From assembly GCA_037013685.1 (NCBI GenBank), contig CM072893.1, forward strand, positions 22,525,736 to 22,589,735: DNA of 64,000 nucleotides, read 5' to 3'. The DNA is from Acridotheres tristis (Eukaryota > Chordata > Aves > Passeriformes > Sturnidae). Below, one piece after another: positions 43,249 to 54,400 of the stretch (position 1 is the first letter of the stretch; every line of letters starts with the position of its first letter). Under the pieces are notes generated by a model, which was given only the letters and a program-made list of their open reading frames with translations, was not told the origin of the DNA and did not search any database. The position numbers were made by a program, and so were the translations under genes.

Positions 43249-44135
43249 CGGCCCCCCTGCCGCCCCGTGGACTCAGTCCCAACCAATCTACCTGTACATT
43301 TGCAATGGAGAGTGACTGGGAAGCGGCGAGGTACCGGGGGCGGATCAGCGCCACGTGGATGATGGGGTGCACGGCCCGGGGTGCACGCCAGGCAGGCAGC
43401 CCCCAGCCGTCACCCCCGCCGCCCCCCCGCACCCCACGCCTGCCTCCCTGACGGACCCCAGGGCAGGGGTGGGTTTCCGGGGCCATAGCTTCATTATTCC
43501 CCCTTTGCTCTTCTTTTCTGCTTCTTGCCCAGAGAGCTTCTCATCCCTGTCCCAACATGCCCAACCCCTTCCTGCCGAGTGAGGGGGAATTAGTGGGGAG
43601 GTGTTGGCAGCGGTTACCAGATGCCATGTGTTGGGGTCTGGCACAGCACAGAGACCCTCCTCTTCCCCGGGTTCTGTGGCTGGTGTTTGCTGAGCAGCCA
43701 CTTGCAGTGGGATTGCACATCCCTAGTCCAACCTGGGGCTGGTTGGGAGGGGCAGTGATGGAAAGCCTTCCCTGTGCCTCAGGCTCTGCCACAAAGCTTC
43801 CTCTGGCCAGGGTTAGATCCTGCAGTGCTGGGATGGTGTTGAAGATAGGGCCCCGTCGCATTTTCCCACTCTCCTGCACCTTCCCCTTCCCCTCGCTCCC
43901 CGGAGCGAGAGTGCAGCACAGCCATGGGGGGACTCTTGTATATAGGAAGTGCGTGGCGGGGGGCTGGGGAGGCACGGAGGACCCGCAGCTCTGCCGGAGC
44001 AGCCGGTGCCCTTGTTCCCTGCCTGCAGCCTCTGTGTTTCCCTCCACCTTGCGTGAGTCTGCCTGGGGCCCCTTTGCAACCCCTGGCTCCCGGTACCTCC
44101 TACTTCTGTCTTTTTTTAAGAAAAAAAATAATATT

Positions 44136-44141
44136 ATTAAA
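44136..44141 (+). terminator. LDB1: Possible proximal LDB1 poly(A) signal ATTAAA
   Basis: ATTAAA lies within an AT-rich stretch about 890 nt beyond the stop. It would give a shorter 3' UTR. The variant hexamer and A-rich context make it uncertain. Confidence 0.3.
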
Positions 44142-45473
44142 TTGTAAGTTTAAAAAAAATGAAAGAAAAAAAATGGGAAAATACCCCCTCAGCCCCCTTG
44201 CCCATTCCCCCCTCCTATCCTGAGCCCTTTCACCCTGTCCTGACTTTTGTACAGGCTTCTTCTCTTGGAAGTCTCGTTTTATATCCAGTTCGGAGAGCTT
44301 CAAACCAAGGAGAGACTTTGCAGACTTCCTTTCTAATCCCTCCAGAGGCTGGGGGGGGGCCAGCCCCCCGCCTCCCTTCTCAATGTAAATCTTGTGTGCT
44401 GTTGTCCCCGCTCCCCCCCTCGGGTTCGTGTACCTCGTGCTTGTACATTTCCGCGCTGTAGACAGTGTGTACGATACTGTTCTTTCAATGTGTTATCACT
44501 AGAGCAGGTGCCTCCATTGATGTTAGGGGAAACGATGAGAAAAATAATAATTTTTGGGGTTTTTTTTTGGTTTAAAAAAAAAAAAAAAGAGAAAAAAAGT
44601 AATCCCTTCCAAGGCTTTTTCCAAGGAGAAGATGGGAGGTGCCAGGGGAGGGTGTTTGTGCTAACTAACCAGTTCACCCCAGCAGCCTTGGAGTGGGGTT
44701 CTGGGAGAAGGTGGGAGTCCGGGCTGCTTGTGGGAGCCCCCTGGCATGCCCTGTGGTGGGGTTGCAGCAATTGCTGCTGTGGGGGGGGACTGCCCTAGTG
44801 GGAGTATGAGTGTGTAAGAGTGTGCGTGCGAGAGGTTTGTGTGTCTGTCTGTGTGCGTAAGGGAGCCTGGGGCAGGCGGAGCAGTCCTGAAGCTTGGGGG
44901 AGTGAGGGGTGCACTCCATTCTCTCTGTCAGACACCCCCCAGTTCCCTGCCGGGGATCCCACGGTCCGTGTCCCACTGCCCCATGGGGCTGGGGGCTGGC
45001 AGGTGTCACTGAGAGCCTGCCTGTGCTCGGGGGCTCTGGCTGCTGCAGGGGTGCTCCTAGCACCCCACGCCTTGCCCACCGTGGGTGAGACTGCAGGAGG
45101 TTGCTGAGATGGGGTGGGGAACAACCCTGTGTGCCCTCTCCTTCTGCTGTCCCTCTGGTTGGGTAGGGAGTCAGAGCCTTGGGTCAGCCCTGGTCTGCTC
45201 TCAAGCTGCAGATCCCTGGAGAGGTGCCTGTGTTGGCTCCTGGGCCCCTTCATGGGCAGGCTGGAGGTGGAGGGCTTGGCCCCTCAGACCCCCAAGCACG
45301 GGGGTCCCCACAGCCCCTTTGCAGGTGGGAGTGGGATCCCAGGATGGGAGCCTGCTGTGGCAGGGAGGGGGGCTCTGTGTCTCAATTAAGGTACGATTCT
45401 CCACGCCATGCCACACGGGTGCTGTGGAGGGTGCAGAGCCCTCACTGCCATGGGCACACTGTAATGCCTTCTT

Positions 45474-45534
45474 GTTTCTTTTTTTTTTTTCTTTTTTTTT
45501 TTCTTTTTTTTTTTTCTTCTCCTTCCTCTCCTCC
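45474..45534 (+). repeat. Long pyrimidine tract before the LDB1 poly(A) site
   Basis: About 60 nt of nearly uninterrupted pyrimidine, mostly T-runs of 10-12 separated by single C, end in TCTCCTCC about 35 nt upstream of AATAAA. In RNA this is a U-rich tract of the kind bound by PTB or HuR family proteins. Confidence 0.85.
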
Positions 45535-45569
45535 ATAGTTTGTGCCATTTATGAGTCATGTATGGTACC

Positions 45570-45575
45570 AATAAA
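45570..45575 (+). terminator. LDB1: Main LDB1 poly(A) signal
   Basis: AATAAA in CCAATAAAATGAC, followed by T- and GT-containing sequence. Cleavage is expected near 45,590. Confidence 0.8.
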
Positions 45576-45599
45576 ATGACTTTTCGGTTTGAAGCTGTC

Positions 45600-47285
45600 C
45601 TGATTCACTTAGATACCTGAGCATGGGACCAGGCTGATGCAGGCAAGGCAGAGGGGGGTCCCCTCATGTCCCTGGTGCCCTGGCAGGGGGTGTGGGCACA
45701 GGGCTCACTGTGCTCCCCGGATGAGACTGGCCTGTCTCTGCCTGCTAGTTCCCAGGCAGGCCACAGCTGGCTCCCTGCCATGCCATGGAAAGCAGAAATA
45801 CCAGCAAGGGTAAGGTAGGTATAGGTTTGCTGGGAGATGACCCAGTCCCCAAACCAGAGCAAACAAGCAGCTCAAGGCCTGCCTGGACACCAAGGTGATG
45901 GGCATGTTCCCTGGGGAGCAGTGGGGGCCATGTAATTCTGCCTGGGAACGGGGCAGGAGCAGCTGAGCAGCATGGAGGCGTCCTGGAGGGAGCAAAGGAC
46001 AGACAGGGGACCAATAGAGGGCCATCCTCCATGTGGACTATGCCAGTCTCCTTCCAGAAGCTGGAGTGCCCTGTGCCAGCATTATTAGGGATATGGGGGA
46101 AACCATGTTCATAAAACAGGGCTGATGCAGCAGAGGGTGAGAGCAGGATGGGCCTGTGCCTCCAGAGTAGGGGCAGGGGTTGGGTTGACATCTGCAGCGA
46201 GGGATGTCACCAGGCTATCCTTTCCCCTGACAGGGCTGAAGGATACAGGTACTGTGGCAGGAGCTCATGGCAAGGCAGGTGAGGGCAGGGTGGCCCCAGT
46301 GAGCCCATAGTGTTGCACTCAGAGCTGAGGCATCAATCCCCTTGCTCCTAATATGCCCCAAGCTCTGGCAGGCTCAGTGGGATGCCCTGGGCCAGAAGGG
46401 AGCAATGCCCTGCAGAAGCAGATCCTGTCATCTGTGATGGATCCTGCACGTGCACCCAAGAGCTGCTGGAGGGGCCCCAAGACAACACTTCGGGATTGAG
46501 GTCTGACCTGGAAAGCCCCCAAACCTCTTTTGCCACATCAACTCCAGGGCTCTGAGAAACTCACTAGCTGTTGCTCTTTTTTTCCCCCTCCTTTTTTGTT
46601 GGGATGAATCTGTGTCCTCTGCTGCTCTGGCCCAGTGGCAGTGCTGTGCCAGAGGATTCCACATGGCACTCTGGCGCCCAGCATGAGCCAGACCAGTCTG
46701 AAGCAAGGCTGCCCTCCTCCCTGTGCCATCTTCCCCTAAGGTCACGGACTGCAGTGTTGCCTGCTTGTGCCAAGGAAAGTTAAGTAGTAACTGGGGGGTG
46801 GTGATAAGCAAAAGCCGTGGGTGCAGGACGGGCCAGGGAGCCCATCATGCAAAGGTCATTCAGGTACGGCTCACCCAGAGTCTCTGCTGGTCACTGTTCA
46901 AAAGCCCGTGGTGTCCCATGCAGGGACACAGGGCAGGGGCCAAGGACCATGCTGGGGGCTCCAGCTACTCTGGGGCAGGAGTGGAGGGGGTGCAAGGCAC
47001 AGCTAAGGGCTGGCATAGGGGCAAGGTGGGCAGTGGGGATGGGCTCCCAGCAAGGATGCTATAGCAGGGCAGGCTGCTGGACGGGCCAGCAGTGGCTCTG
47101 GCAGTGCGGGGTGAGTGCTGGTTCGGTTAGACAAGGAGGGAGCATCCCCAGGCAGAGGGTGTGTGGGCGGCAGGCTCTCCCATGCGGGACAGAGCAAGGG
47201 CCGGGGTCTCTTGGGGAGATGCAGGATGTCAGGGTGGGCTGGGGCCCGGAGCAGGGGTGCCTCCCGGGTGGAGGAGGAATGCCAA
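45600..47285. other. Intergenic, LDB1 to prominin
   Basis: About 1.7 kb with no supported gene. A short ATG frame at 46,604 (MNLCPLLLWPSGS) looks a little like a signal peptide but has no usable donor downstream, so it is not called. It could also contain prominin 5' exons that I cannot identify. Confidence 0.5.
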
Positions 47286-47289
47286 GGTG

Positions 47290-47720
47290 CAGCGGGGAGG
47301 GATGGGGCAGAGGGCTCCCCCTCGGCAGGCGAGGGGGCCGGCGCGGCCGCACACCCCGGACAGACCCCGGCGGACCGGGGCGGAAGGGGCGGCTCTGTCC
47401 GGTCCTTCCCGCACCTCCCGGGGCTGCCCGCGCCGCTGGCTCGGTGCGGAGCCCTGCCGAGCCGGGGAGCTCCGCCCGCCGGGATGTGACCCCCGGGGCA
47501 CCTGCCCCACGTCCACCGGGTGCGTCCGCGGCACAACCGGGAGCGACCCTGGCCCCGGTTGCGGCTCCCGAACTCCGGCGGCGAGACGGGGGATGGAGCC
47601 ACGCGGCGTGGGAAAGCTCTGCGGGGAGCAGGGATGGAGCCGAGCGGGCGCCCAGCCTTGGAGAAAAAATGCTTCCTGGAGGCCCCTGAGGCTGTTCCCC
47701 ACTCGGGGGGACCGGGACGC
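47290..47720 (+). promoter_or_regulatory. CpG-rich island, probable prominin promoter
   Basis: A clear rise in CpG density about 0.8-1.2 kb before the first recognised prominin exon is the only island between LDB1 and that gene. It probably contains the transcription start. No TATA box or definite first exon could be assigned. Confidence 0.45.
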
Positions 47721-48474
47721 GTGTGAAAAATGCCGGGTTTGCCGCAGTGCCCCATTTCGGAAGGTTTTTAGACGCCAAACCTGCTTCTGTGGCTACAGCT
47801 GGTTTGTGTTGAGACTGTGAACGACTCAACGCACCCCATCCCGAAAGGATGCAGATGGTGTGGGGCGGAGCGGGCGGGATGGCTGCCCTCGGGCTCACCC
47901 CGGGCCACCCAACTCCTGGGTTGGGGCAGGAGGAAACCAGCACGGGCAGGGGAGCTTGGCAGAGGGCGAGGAGCGGGACTCTTCCTGATACCTGCGTCGG
48001 GACAGATTGGTGGTGACCCTGACCCCGGTTTAGAGATGCGGCCCGAGGTGGCTGGGTGCCAAGAGCTGTAAGAGGCAGGGTGGGGCGATCCCGGCATCGC
48101 TGCCTGCCCCGACACACAGCTTGTCAGCAATCATCGCTGAAACTCAAACAAACCACAGACCTGGGCGCTGGCACGGTGTGGCTGGACTCTGCCGCAACTG
48201 TGGGTGCAGAGAGGTATCAGAGAACACGGTGAGTGCTCTGAATCCCCTTCATCCCCCACAGCTCCCCCGTCACTCGTGGGCACCTCCTGCCTGGCTTCCC
48301 ACCCCACTGCTCACAGGACTCCCCATCCTTCCTCGGTGCTCTCCTGCAGCATTTTCCTTCCGGGCAGGAGCGGGCAGGTGCCTGGTTTTTTCTCTCTGCA
48401 TTTCCTGGTCGGAGGCAGGGCAGGCTGGGTGATCCTGTGGCCCGACGATACCGACAGCTCCTCTCGCTGCCCAG
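47721..48474 (+). other. Prominin 5' region, upstream exon unresolved
   Basis: One candidate upstream exon ends at 48,229 with ACACG|GTGAGTGC and would join 48,475 in frame (REVSENT then VSTRAAA). It has no ATG and no hydrophobic signal. No other in-frame donor with a signal peptide was found here. Confidence 0.3.
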
Positions 48475-51400
48475 GTGTCCACAAGAGCTGCTGCGATGGA
48501 GCTGGGGAACATCTCGAAGCCCACGTACGGCCCTGGCCCCGAGGCGCCGGGGAGCAGCACGCCGGGGCTGGTGACAATGGCACACGGCTTCCTGCGGCTG
48601 GTGCAGCCCAACGCCCTGCCCATAGGTGGGTGCACGGCGACCTGGGGCTGGCAGTGGTGTCTATGGTGTGGGGGGGCTGTTTGGGGTTGCAGGGTCTCAT
48701 TAAACATGAGCCCTCCTGCAGTGGTGACTGTCTATCCAGCATTTAAACACTGGGGCACTGGATAAGGAAGGGTACGGCTGGGGTAATCAGGAGTGGGTTC
48801 CCAAGTATTGCCAGCTTTGTCCTGCTCGTGTCCCATAACAACCGTGGGGCTATCTTAGCTGGGCGCCAGGACAGGCGTTAGTGGTAGTGCCACATTGCAG
48901 ACTCCTGCCCCATCCTCCCTCCAGATATTTTAATCCTGGGCCCCCAAAAATGTGCAGAGCAAACCCCACTCTCCCTCCAGGGTCTTTGTTGTCTTGCAGC
49001 CCTCTGTGCTTGCTGGCCACCAAGAGCAGTGTGTCCCAGTGCCAATGGCAGCACTGTGTGCTCTCCCTATGCACTTCTCTGCTTGCCAGCACTTGCCCTT
49101 GCTCCTGTCGCTGTCACAGCTCTGTCCCGAAGCAGCTGCAGGTTTGCATAGGTGATACCAAGACCCTGCAGCTACTCGATATTCATGGGGCAAGTACTGC
49201 CCACCTGGAGGGAAATGCCACTCTAGCTGTTGCCACTTGTGCTTCCTCCTTCTCTGGCTTCAACCCTTGCTCACCGTCAACATGCTGGCTAAGGTTGGGT
49301 GGCACACATGGCTTTGTGAACCTGTGTCACATAGACACCAGGGTACAATCAATACGTACCATCAGGGCTTGTAATGAGGGCATGGGGCAAAGGCAGTGAG
49401 CCCTGGGAATGAAAGAGGCAGCGTGGCAGTGGGCCTTTGCCCCGTACTCATTCCTTGCTGGCCGTGCCCTTGGGCATCTCTGTAGGGCTGGGCTGCAGAA
49501 GGGCAACCCCAGTGCAGTGTCCCTTATGCCCACTGTGGTGAGGAACCCCCTTGTTCTGTGGACCCTGAGAGCCTGGGAGCTGGCAGCACTTTTCCTGGGT
49601 GCAAAAATGCTGCATGATGTGATGGCTGGGGAGGGCAGCTGCAAGGGAGAAAAATGCCATACTCAGAGCTGGTCTGAGCTGAAGGTGATGCCTCAGGCTG
49701 GGAGAACCTCTCTGGGGTGAGCAGGGTCTAGGGCCCTCTTGGAGAGCCCCAGAGGGCCCAGCACCTGCTCACAGCCTTCTGTGCTTCTTGTCTCCCAGAG
49801 CTGATTAATTTTGTGCAGCCTCAGAACATGTTCAGCCGGGAGCATATCCACGAGGTGAGCAGGTGGCAGGGGCGGGGAGGTGGCAGCCCCAGACCATCAT
49901 GGACTGCGGGATGCTGGCGGGTGCTACTCTGAGGCTGAGCCCTGGATGCCAGGCAGCAGCAATGGGACATGTTCTGCTCCCTGGGGGGACCCATTCTGTC
50001 TGTTTGGGTCTGGACAGGGTGCGCAGAGCTGAGGAGCCTGCAGGGCCACCAGTGTTATGCTGCCTCTCATTCTTCCTATCCCAGCTGCTGCTCTACGAAC
50101 TGGGTTTCCTTGTCTGCGTGGCCATCGGAGTCCTCTTCATCATCCTGGTGCCGTTGGTGGGATGCTGCTTCTGCTGCTGCCGCTGCTGTGGGAACTGCGG
50201 GGGTCGCATGTACCAGAAGCAGAGCCGGAGGACGGGCTGCCGGCGCCGGGCGCTCTGGAGCTCTGTCCTGCTGGTCTCCGTTTTCCTCCTGTGAGTGCGC
50301 TGGCCGGGAGGCTCCGGATGGAACCCAGGGGTGGCTGGAAATGCCGGCGCTAGGCGGCCGTGCCAGGAAACTGCCATTGTTCACGAGTAGATCCCGGCAC
50401 GGCGGGACAAAGGAGAGGAAGCAGCGGGGGTGGGAAGCGGGGGACTGCAGCCGTACAGTCTGCACCGTGCAGACCTTTCCCGACAGCTTCCCCACGCCGT
50501 ACCGGGATCCCCCGTGCCTCAGTTTCCTGCATCCCTCCTCTCTGGTCCCTCAGTGCAGGGCACTTGCTGGGATGCTCTGGAAGCAGGGGTCACTGGTGTG
50601 CTCCAGACCCTGCAGGCTGGGGTCTGTGTAAGTGGATTTGGAGGGTACTGGGGGGGGGAGCATTGGGACTGAGCTTCCCACACGCTGACCTTGGCACCCT
50701 TCCTTTGTAGGGCTGGTGGTGTCTGTGCCCTCATCAGCAATGCCCGCTTCTCCCAGGCTGTGAAGAGCACCTTCCCCAATGTGAACAACACTATGGACGA
50801 TATCCACACCTACCTGGCCTCCATCCCCCAGGCATGCATGGTCCCCCTGCCACATCTCAGAGAAAAGGGGCGAGGTGGAAGGAGCAGCCCAAATAGCCCC
50901 CTGGGGAAGGGCACCAGAGGGGCTGGCAGCAGAGAAAGGTCCCCACCCTCGCTGACGCCACATCTCTGTCCCTACAGCAAATTGATTTTATCATCAGCAA
51001 GAGCGATGTCCCACTGGATTATGCCAACCGCAGCCTCCAGGGTGAGAGTGTGGGACGGGAGGGGCTGGAGCATCCCCATAACCCTGTGGCGAGCTGCTCC
51101 AGGGTTGGGGGTTCTTGGACAGTGGGGGTGTTGTGTGGGTTTACCTTTTTGCCCTGTGGTGGTTGCTGACCCTGGGGGCTACTGGACTGGTTTTTACAGG
51201 GATGTCTAAAGGGGCTGGATCTGGAGGCTCTTCCAAGCTCCAGCTCATCTCCAGTTGCTGCTTTTCCTTGTTCGAGCTCCTGTCTGGGAAGGGTGATGCA
51301 GGTGGTGGGAGGGTGGGGATATCCCCATTGCCCCCCACCTGGGGGGTGGGTGAGGGAGGGGTGCTGGTGGTGTCAGTGTTTTCACACGCTTTCCTGCAAG

Positions 51401-54400
51401 CCCCAGGGAAGCCCCCAGGCAATCCCCAGGGATCCTGTCATTGACACCACCTCTCCCATCTCTGCAGAGATTGGGCCCAACCTGGGTGGTATGATCACCT
51501 CGCACATCAGGGGCAGCACAGACAGCGCTCTGAGATCTCTCCAGAACCTCTTGCAAGGTACTGACCCCATCCCTGGGAGGCTGGCAAGGGACTCAGGGGG
51601 ATTCTGGAACCGAGAGATGGGGTAGGTGCATGTTTGGGTAGGGCTCCCTTGGAGGTCGATCCCTTTGGCTCCCAACCACACCCTGGGGCACTGGCATGAC
51701 TTTGGGGTTCCCCTGTGTTGCATTTTTTCATGGTTCAGCTGGGTTAGAACGAGTCCCTACCACACTGGCAGGATGAAGCCCTGAGCTCTTTGCTATCTCT
51801 CCAGGGATGGAGACACTAAAGGACAGCTTTGGCAGCATTAACATCGGTCGTTCAGTCCTCGAGGAGCTGCAGAGCAACTACAGCCAGCAGCTGGGCAGCC
51901 TGCAGGGCAGGCTCAATGACACTCTGCAGAACTGTGGCCCCCCCTGCAGCCAAGTGTCCCTGGCTGGGCTCACCTTCACTGCTAACTTCAGTACGGTGAG
52001 GAGGGGCAAGGTGCAGGTGAGGGGCCCCAGCAGCCCCTGCCCCAGCCCCCACAGCTCCCTCACCCCGGGCTCTTCCCCACAGATCCCAGGTGTGGAGCAG
52101 CAGCTGAAGGCACTCAGTGAGGTCTCTGACTCAAACATAGAGAATGATTTAAAGAAGGTAAGGGGTGTCCTCTTCACACAGGTACAAAGCTGGGTGCTCC
52201 TGCAACTGCTGGTGCTGTGCTGATGGGGAGTGGGTTGGGAAGAGCTCTGTCAGGAGTTCAGTGTGTGACATGAAGGGAAGGGCTGGCCAAAGGTCTGCTC
52301 GCTGTCTCCCAACCATCCCAGCACTGGTAAGGTGGACTGGGTGCTGTGTGGAGCCTTCCTGTCATGTGCTCTAGGATCTGGGGACAAGGGAATGTGCTGC
52401 TCAGCCTTGGATTACAGGCAGGGATGTGAGTTTCATGCTGTGCTCCCCTGGATGCAGGTTAACACAACACTGGACACAATCCCTGAGGAGGTGCAAAAGC
52501 AGTCACAGGAAGTGGTGGCAAGTAAGCAAGGCTTTGTGTGCTGACTTTTCCCTCTTCTAGGGTTCCCTCCTCCCTTCTCAAGATATTCTTTCCTGGAGGC
52601 CTTCCCTGCAGCCCTGGCTGTCCCCAGGTGCCATCATGCCAATGACATCCTTGGCCATGGCTGCCTCTTTCCTATCCTTTCTGAATCCCCACTGCCCTGC
52701 AGGACTTGGGCAGCAGCTTGCAATATCAGTGTGTCCCCTTCCTTGCAGAGAGCCAGGACCAGCTGGGCTCCATCAGGCAGGAGATCAGAAACTTGCAGAA
52801 AGAGTTGCCACTCCTGGATGTGGAGGAGAAAGTTGGGGCCTTTGTGAATGATGCCACATCAGCACTGGAAGAGTACAGGGCGCCGATCATCGCCTGGGAT
52901 GGGCTCAGGTGGGCGAGGGGCTGTGGCCCCAGCTCCATTGTCTGGAGGGTTTTAGGCTCCTGCTCCTCCAGTTGCTGGAGGTGGGGGCTTGCTGGATGGT
53001 GGGGTGTGGGTACAGGGTAGTCAGAGCTGTGCCTTGCTCCTTCCCTGCTGTGGTGTCTGTGACCTTTTTTCCTCCCCATGAAGGCAGCCAGTAGGCCGCA
53101 GGATGCTGCTCAGGGTCCCAGCTTCTGCTGCCTGACTCCTGCCCTTTGTTTTGCCCCAGGTCGATCGTGTGTACTCTCCTGTGCTGCCTGGTGCTGCTGG
53201 TGGTCCTCTGCAACATTTTTGGGCTGCTGCTGGGGCCCCTGGGGCTGAAGGAAGGTGTGCTGCCCACACAGCGCAGCTGTGTCTCCGATGCTGGCGGGAA
53301 CTTCTTCATGGCGTGAGGCTCAGTTGGCTCCCAAGGACGTGTGTGGGAGCCGTGGGATGGGTGGGCAGGGCTGGCCTGGGAATGCTCGAGCTCCTAAATC
53401 ATCATATTACTGCAGCTTAATGGCCTGTCCCAAGGTCACTCCCTGTGCAGGTGGTAAACTGAAGGTCAGACGTGGTGCTGGTGAGAGGCATTCCGGGGGA
53501 GCCCGTTTGCCCCGCTGGCCGGGGCTGGCAGTGTGTGCCTGGGTCCTGCAGCTCCGCGGGGGAGGGCTGGCTTACAAAGCTGTGGGAAACTCTTCTGGAA
53601 TCCGAGCTCCAGGGTAGAGCCTGTCATGCTCTGGGGTCTGAAGGCAGAAAAGAGATGAGCTTGTGGGAAGGGTGGTGTTCCCACAGCTGTGGGGGTGAGG
53701 GGTGTGCAGCCCCTGGCCTCCCAACATCAGTGCTGGGCCACAAGGCTGCTGGTGCTGATGGCATTTCTGTCCTGGCAGAGGGGTTGGCTTCAGTTTCATC
53801 TTCTCCTGGCTGCTCATGTTGCTGGTGATGATCATCTTCGTGCTGGGGGGGAACATTTACATGCTCTTCTGTGAGTCCTGGCAAAACCAGCAGCTCTTAC
53901 AGGTAATCTTGCTGTGGGGAAACAGCCCTGCCTGGAGATACTGCTTCTTAAATGAGGGCTGCTGGTGGAGCAGAGGCAGCACTAGCCATTTAGGATGCTC
54001 CTCCAACATGTCCTGCCCTGCACTATGTCTAGTTTCTCCATCTTTTTCCTTGCTCTTAGCTCCTGGACACCCCTGGCATGATCCCTAACTTCAATCTCTC
54101 AGAAGTGCTGGGCCTGAAGGGTGACACAGCAAACTTCTCAGAGATATACAGGTGGGTCCCAGCCCTGACACTGTCTTTGGTTGGGGTAGAGCTGCTCAAT
54201 GCCCTCAGATGCTCTCTAGGAGCAGGGCAGCTTGCCCTACCTCCCCAGGCTGTGGGTAAGCACTGATGGCAGGGAAGGAGCGAGGTGTAACTACGTGCAC
54301 AGGTGAGGACATGCTTCTGGGAGGGGAGCGGCCCTTGCCTGCCCTGTTTTCAACCCCATGCCCCCATCCTGCAGGCAGTGCCAGCAAGATGCTTCCCTGT

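Larger units (their letters stand above)
43249..45590 (+). other. LDB1: LDB1 3' UTR
   Basis: Sequence from the TAA stop to the poly(A) signal at 45,570 is taken as one 2.3-kb 3' UTR. It has A/T homopolymers (44,110-44,170 and 44,555-44,600), a TG-rich run near 44,810-44,860 and a long T-rich tract just before the signal. Segments around 44,230-44,530 resemble the human LDB1 3' UTR as I recall it. Frames within it are not genes. Confidence 0.75.

Noticed and set aside
46571..46783. Short frame with a hydrophobic start, considered as the prominin signal-peptide exon
   Set aside because: The true ATG is at 46,604, the hydrophobic core is very short, and no GT donor in the needed phase follows before the stop.
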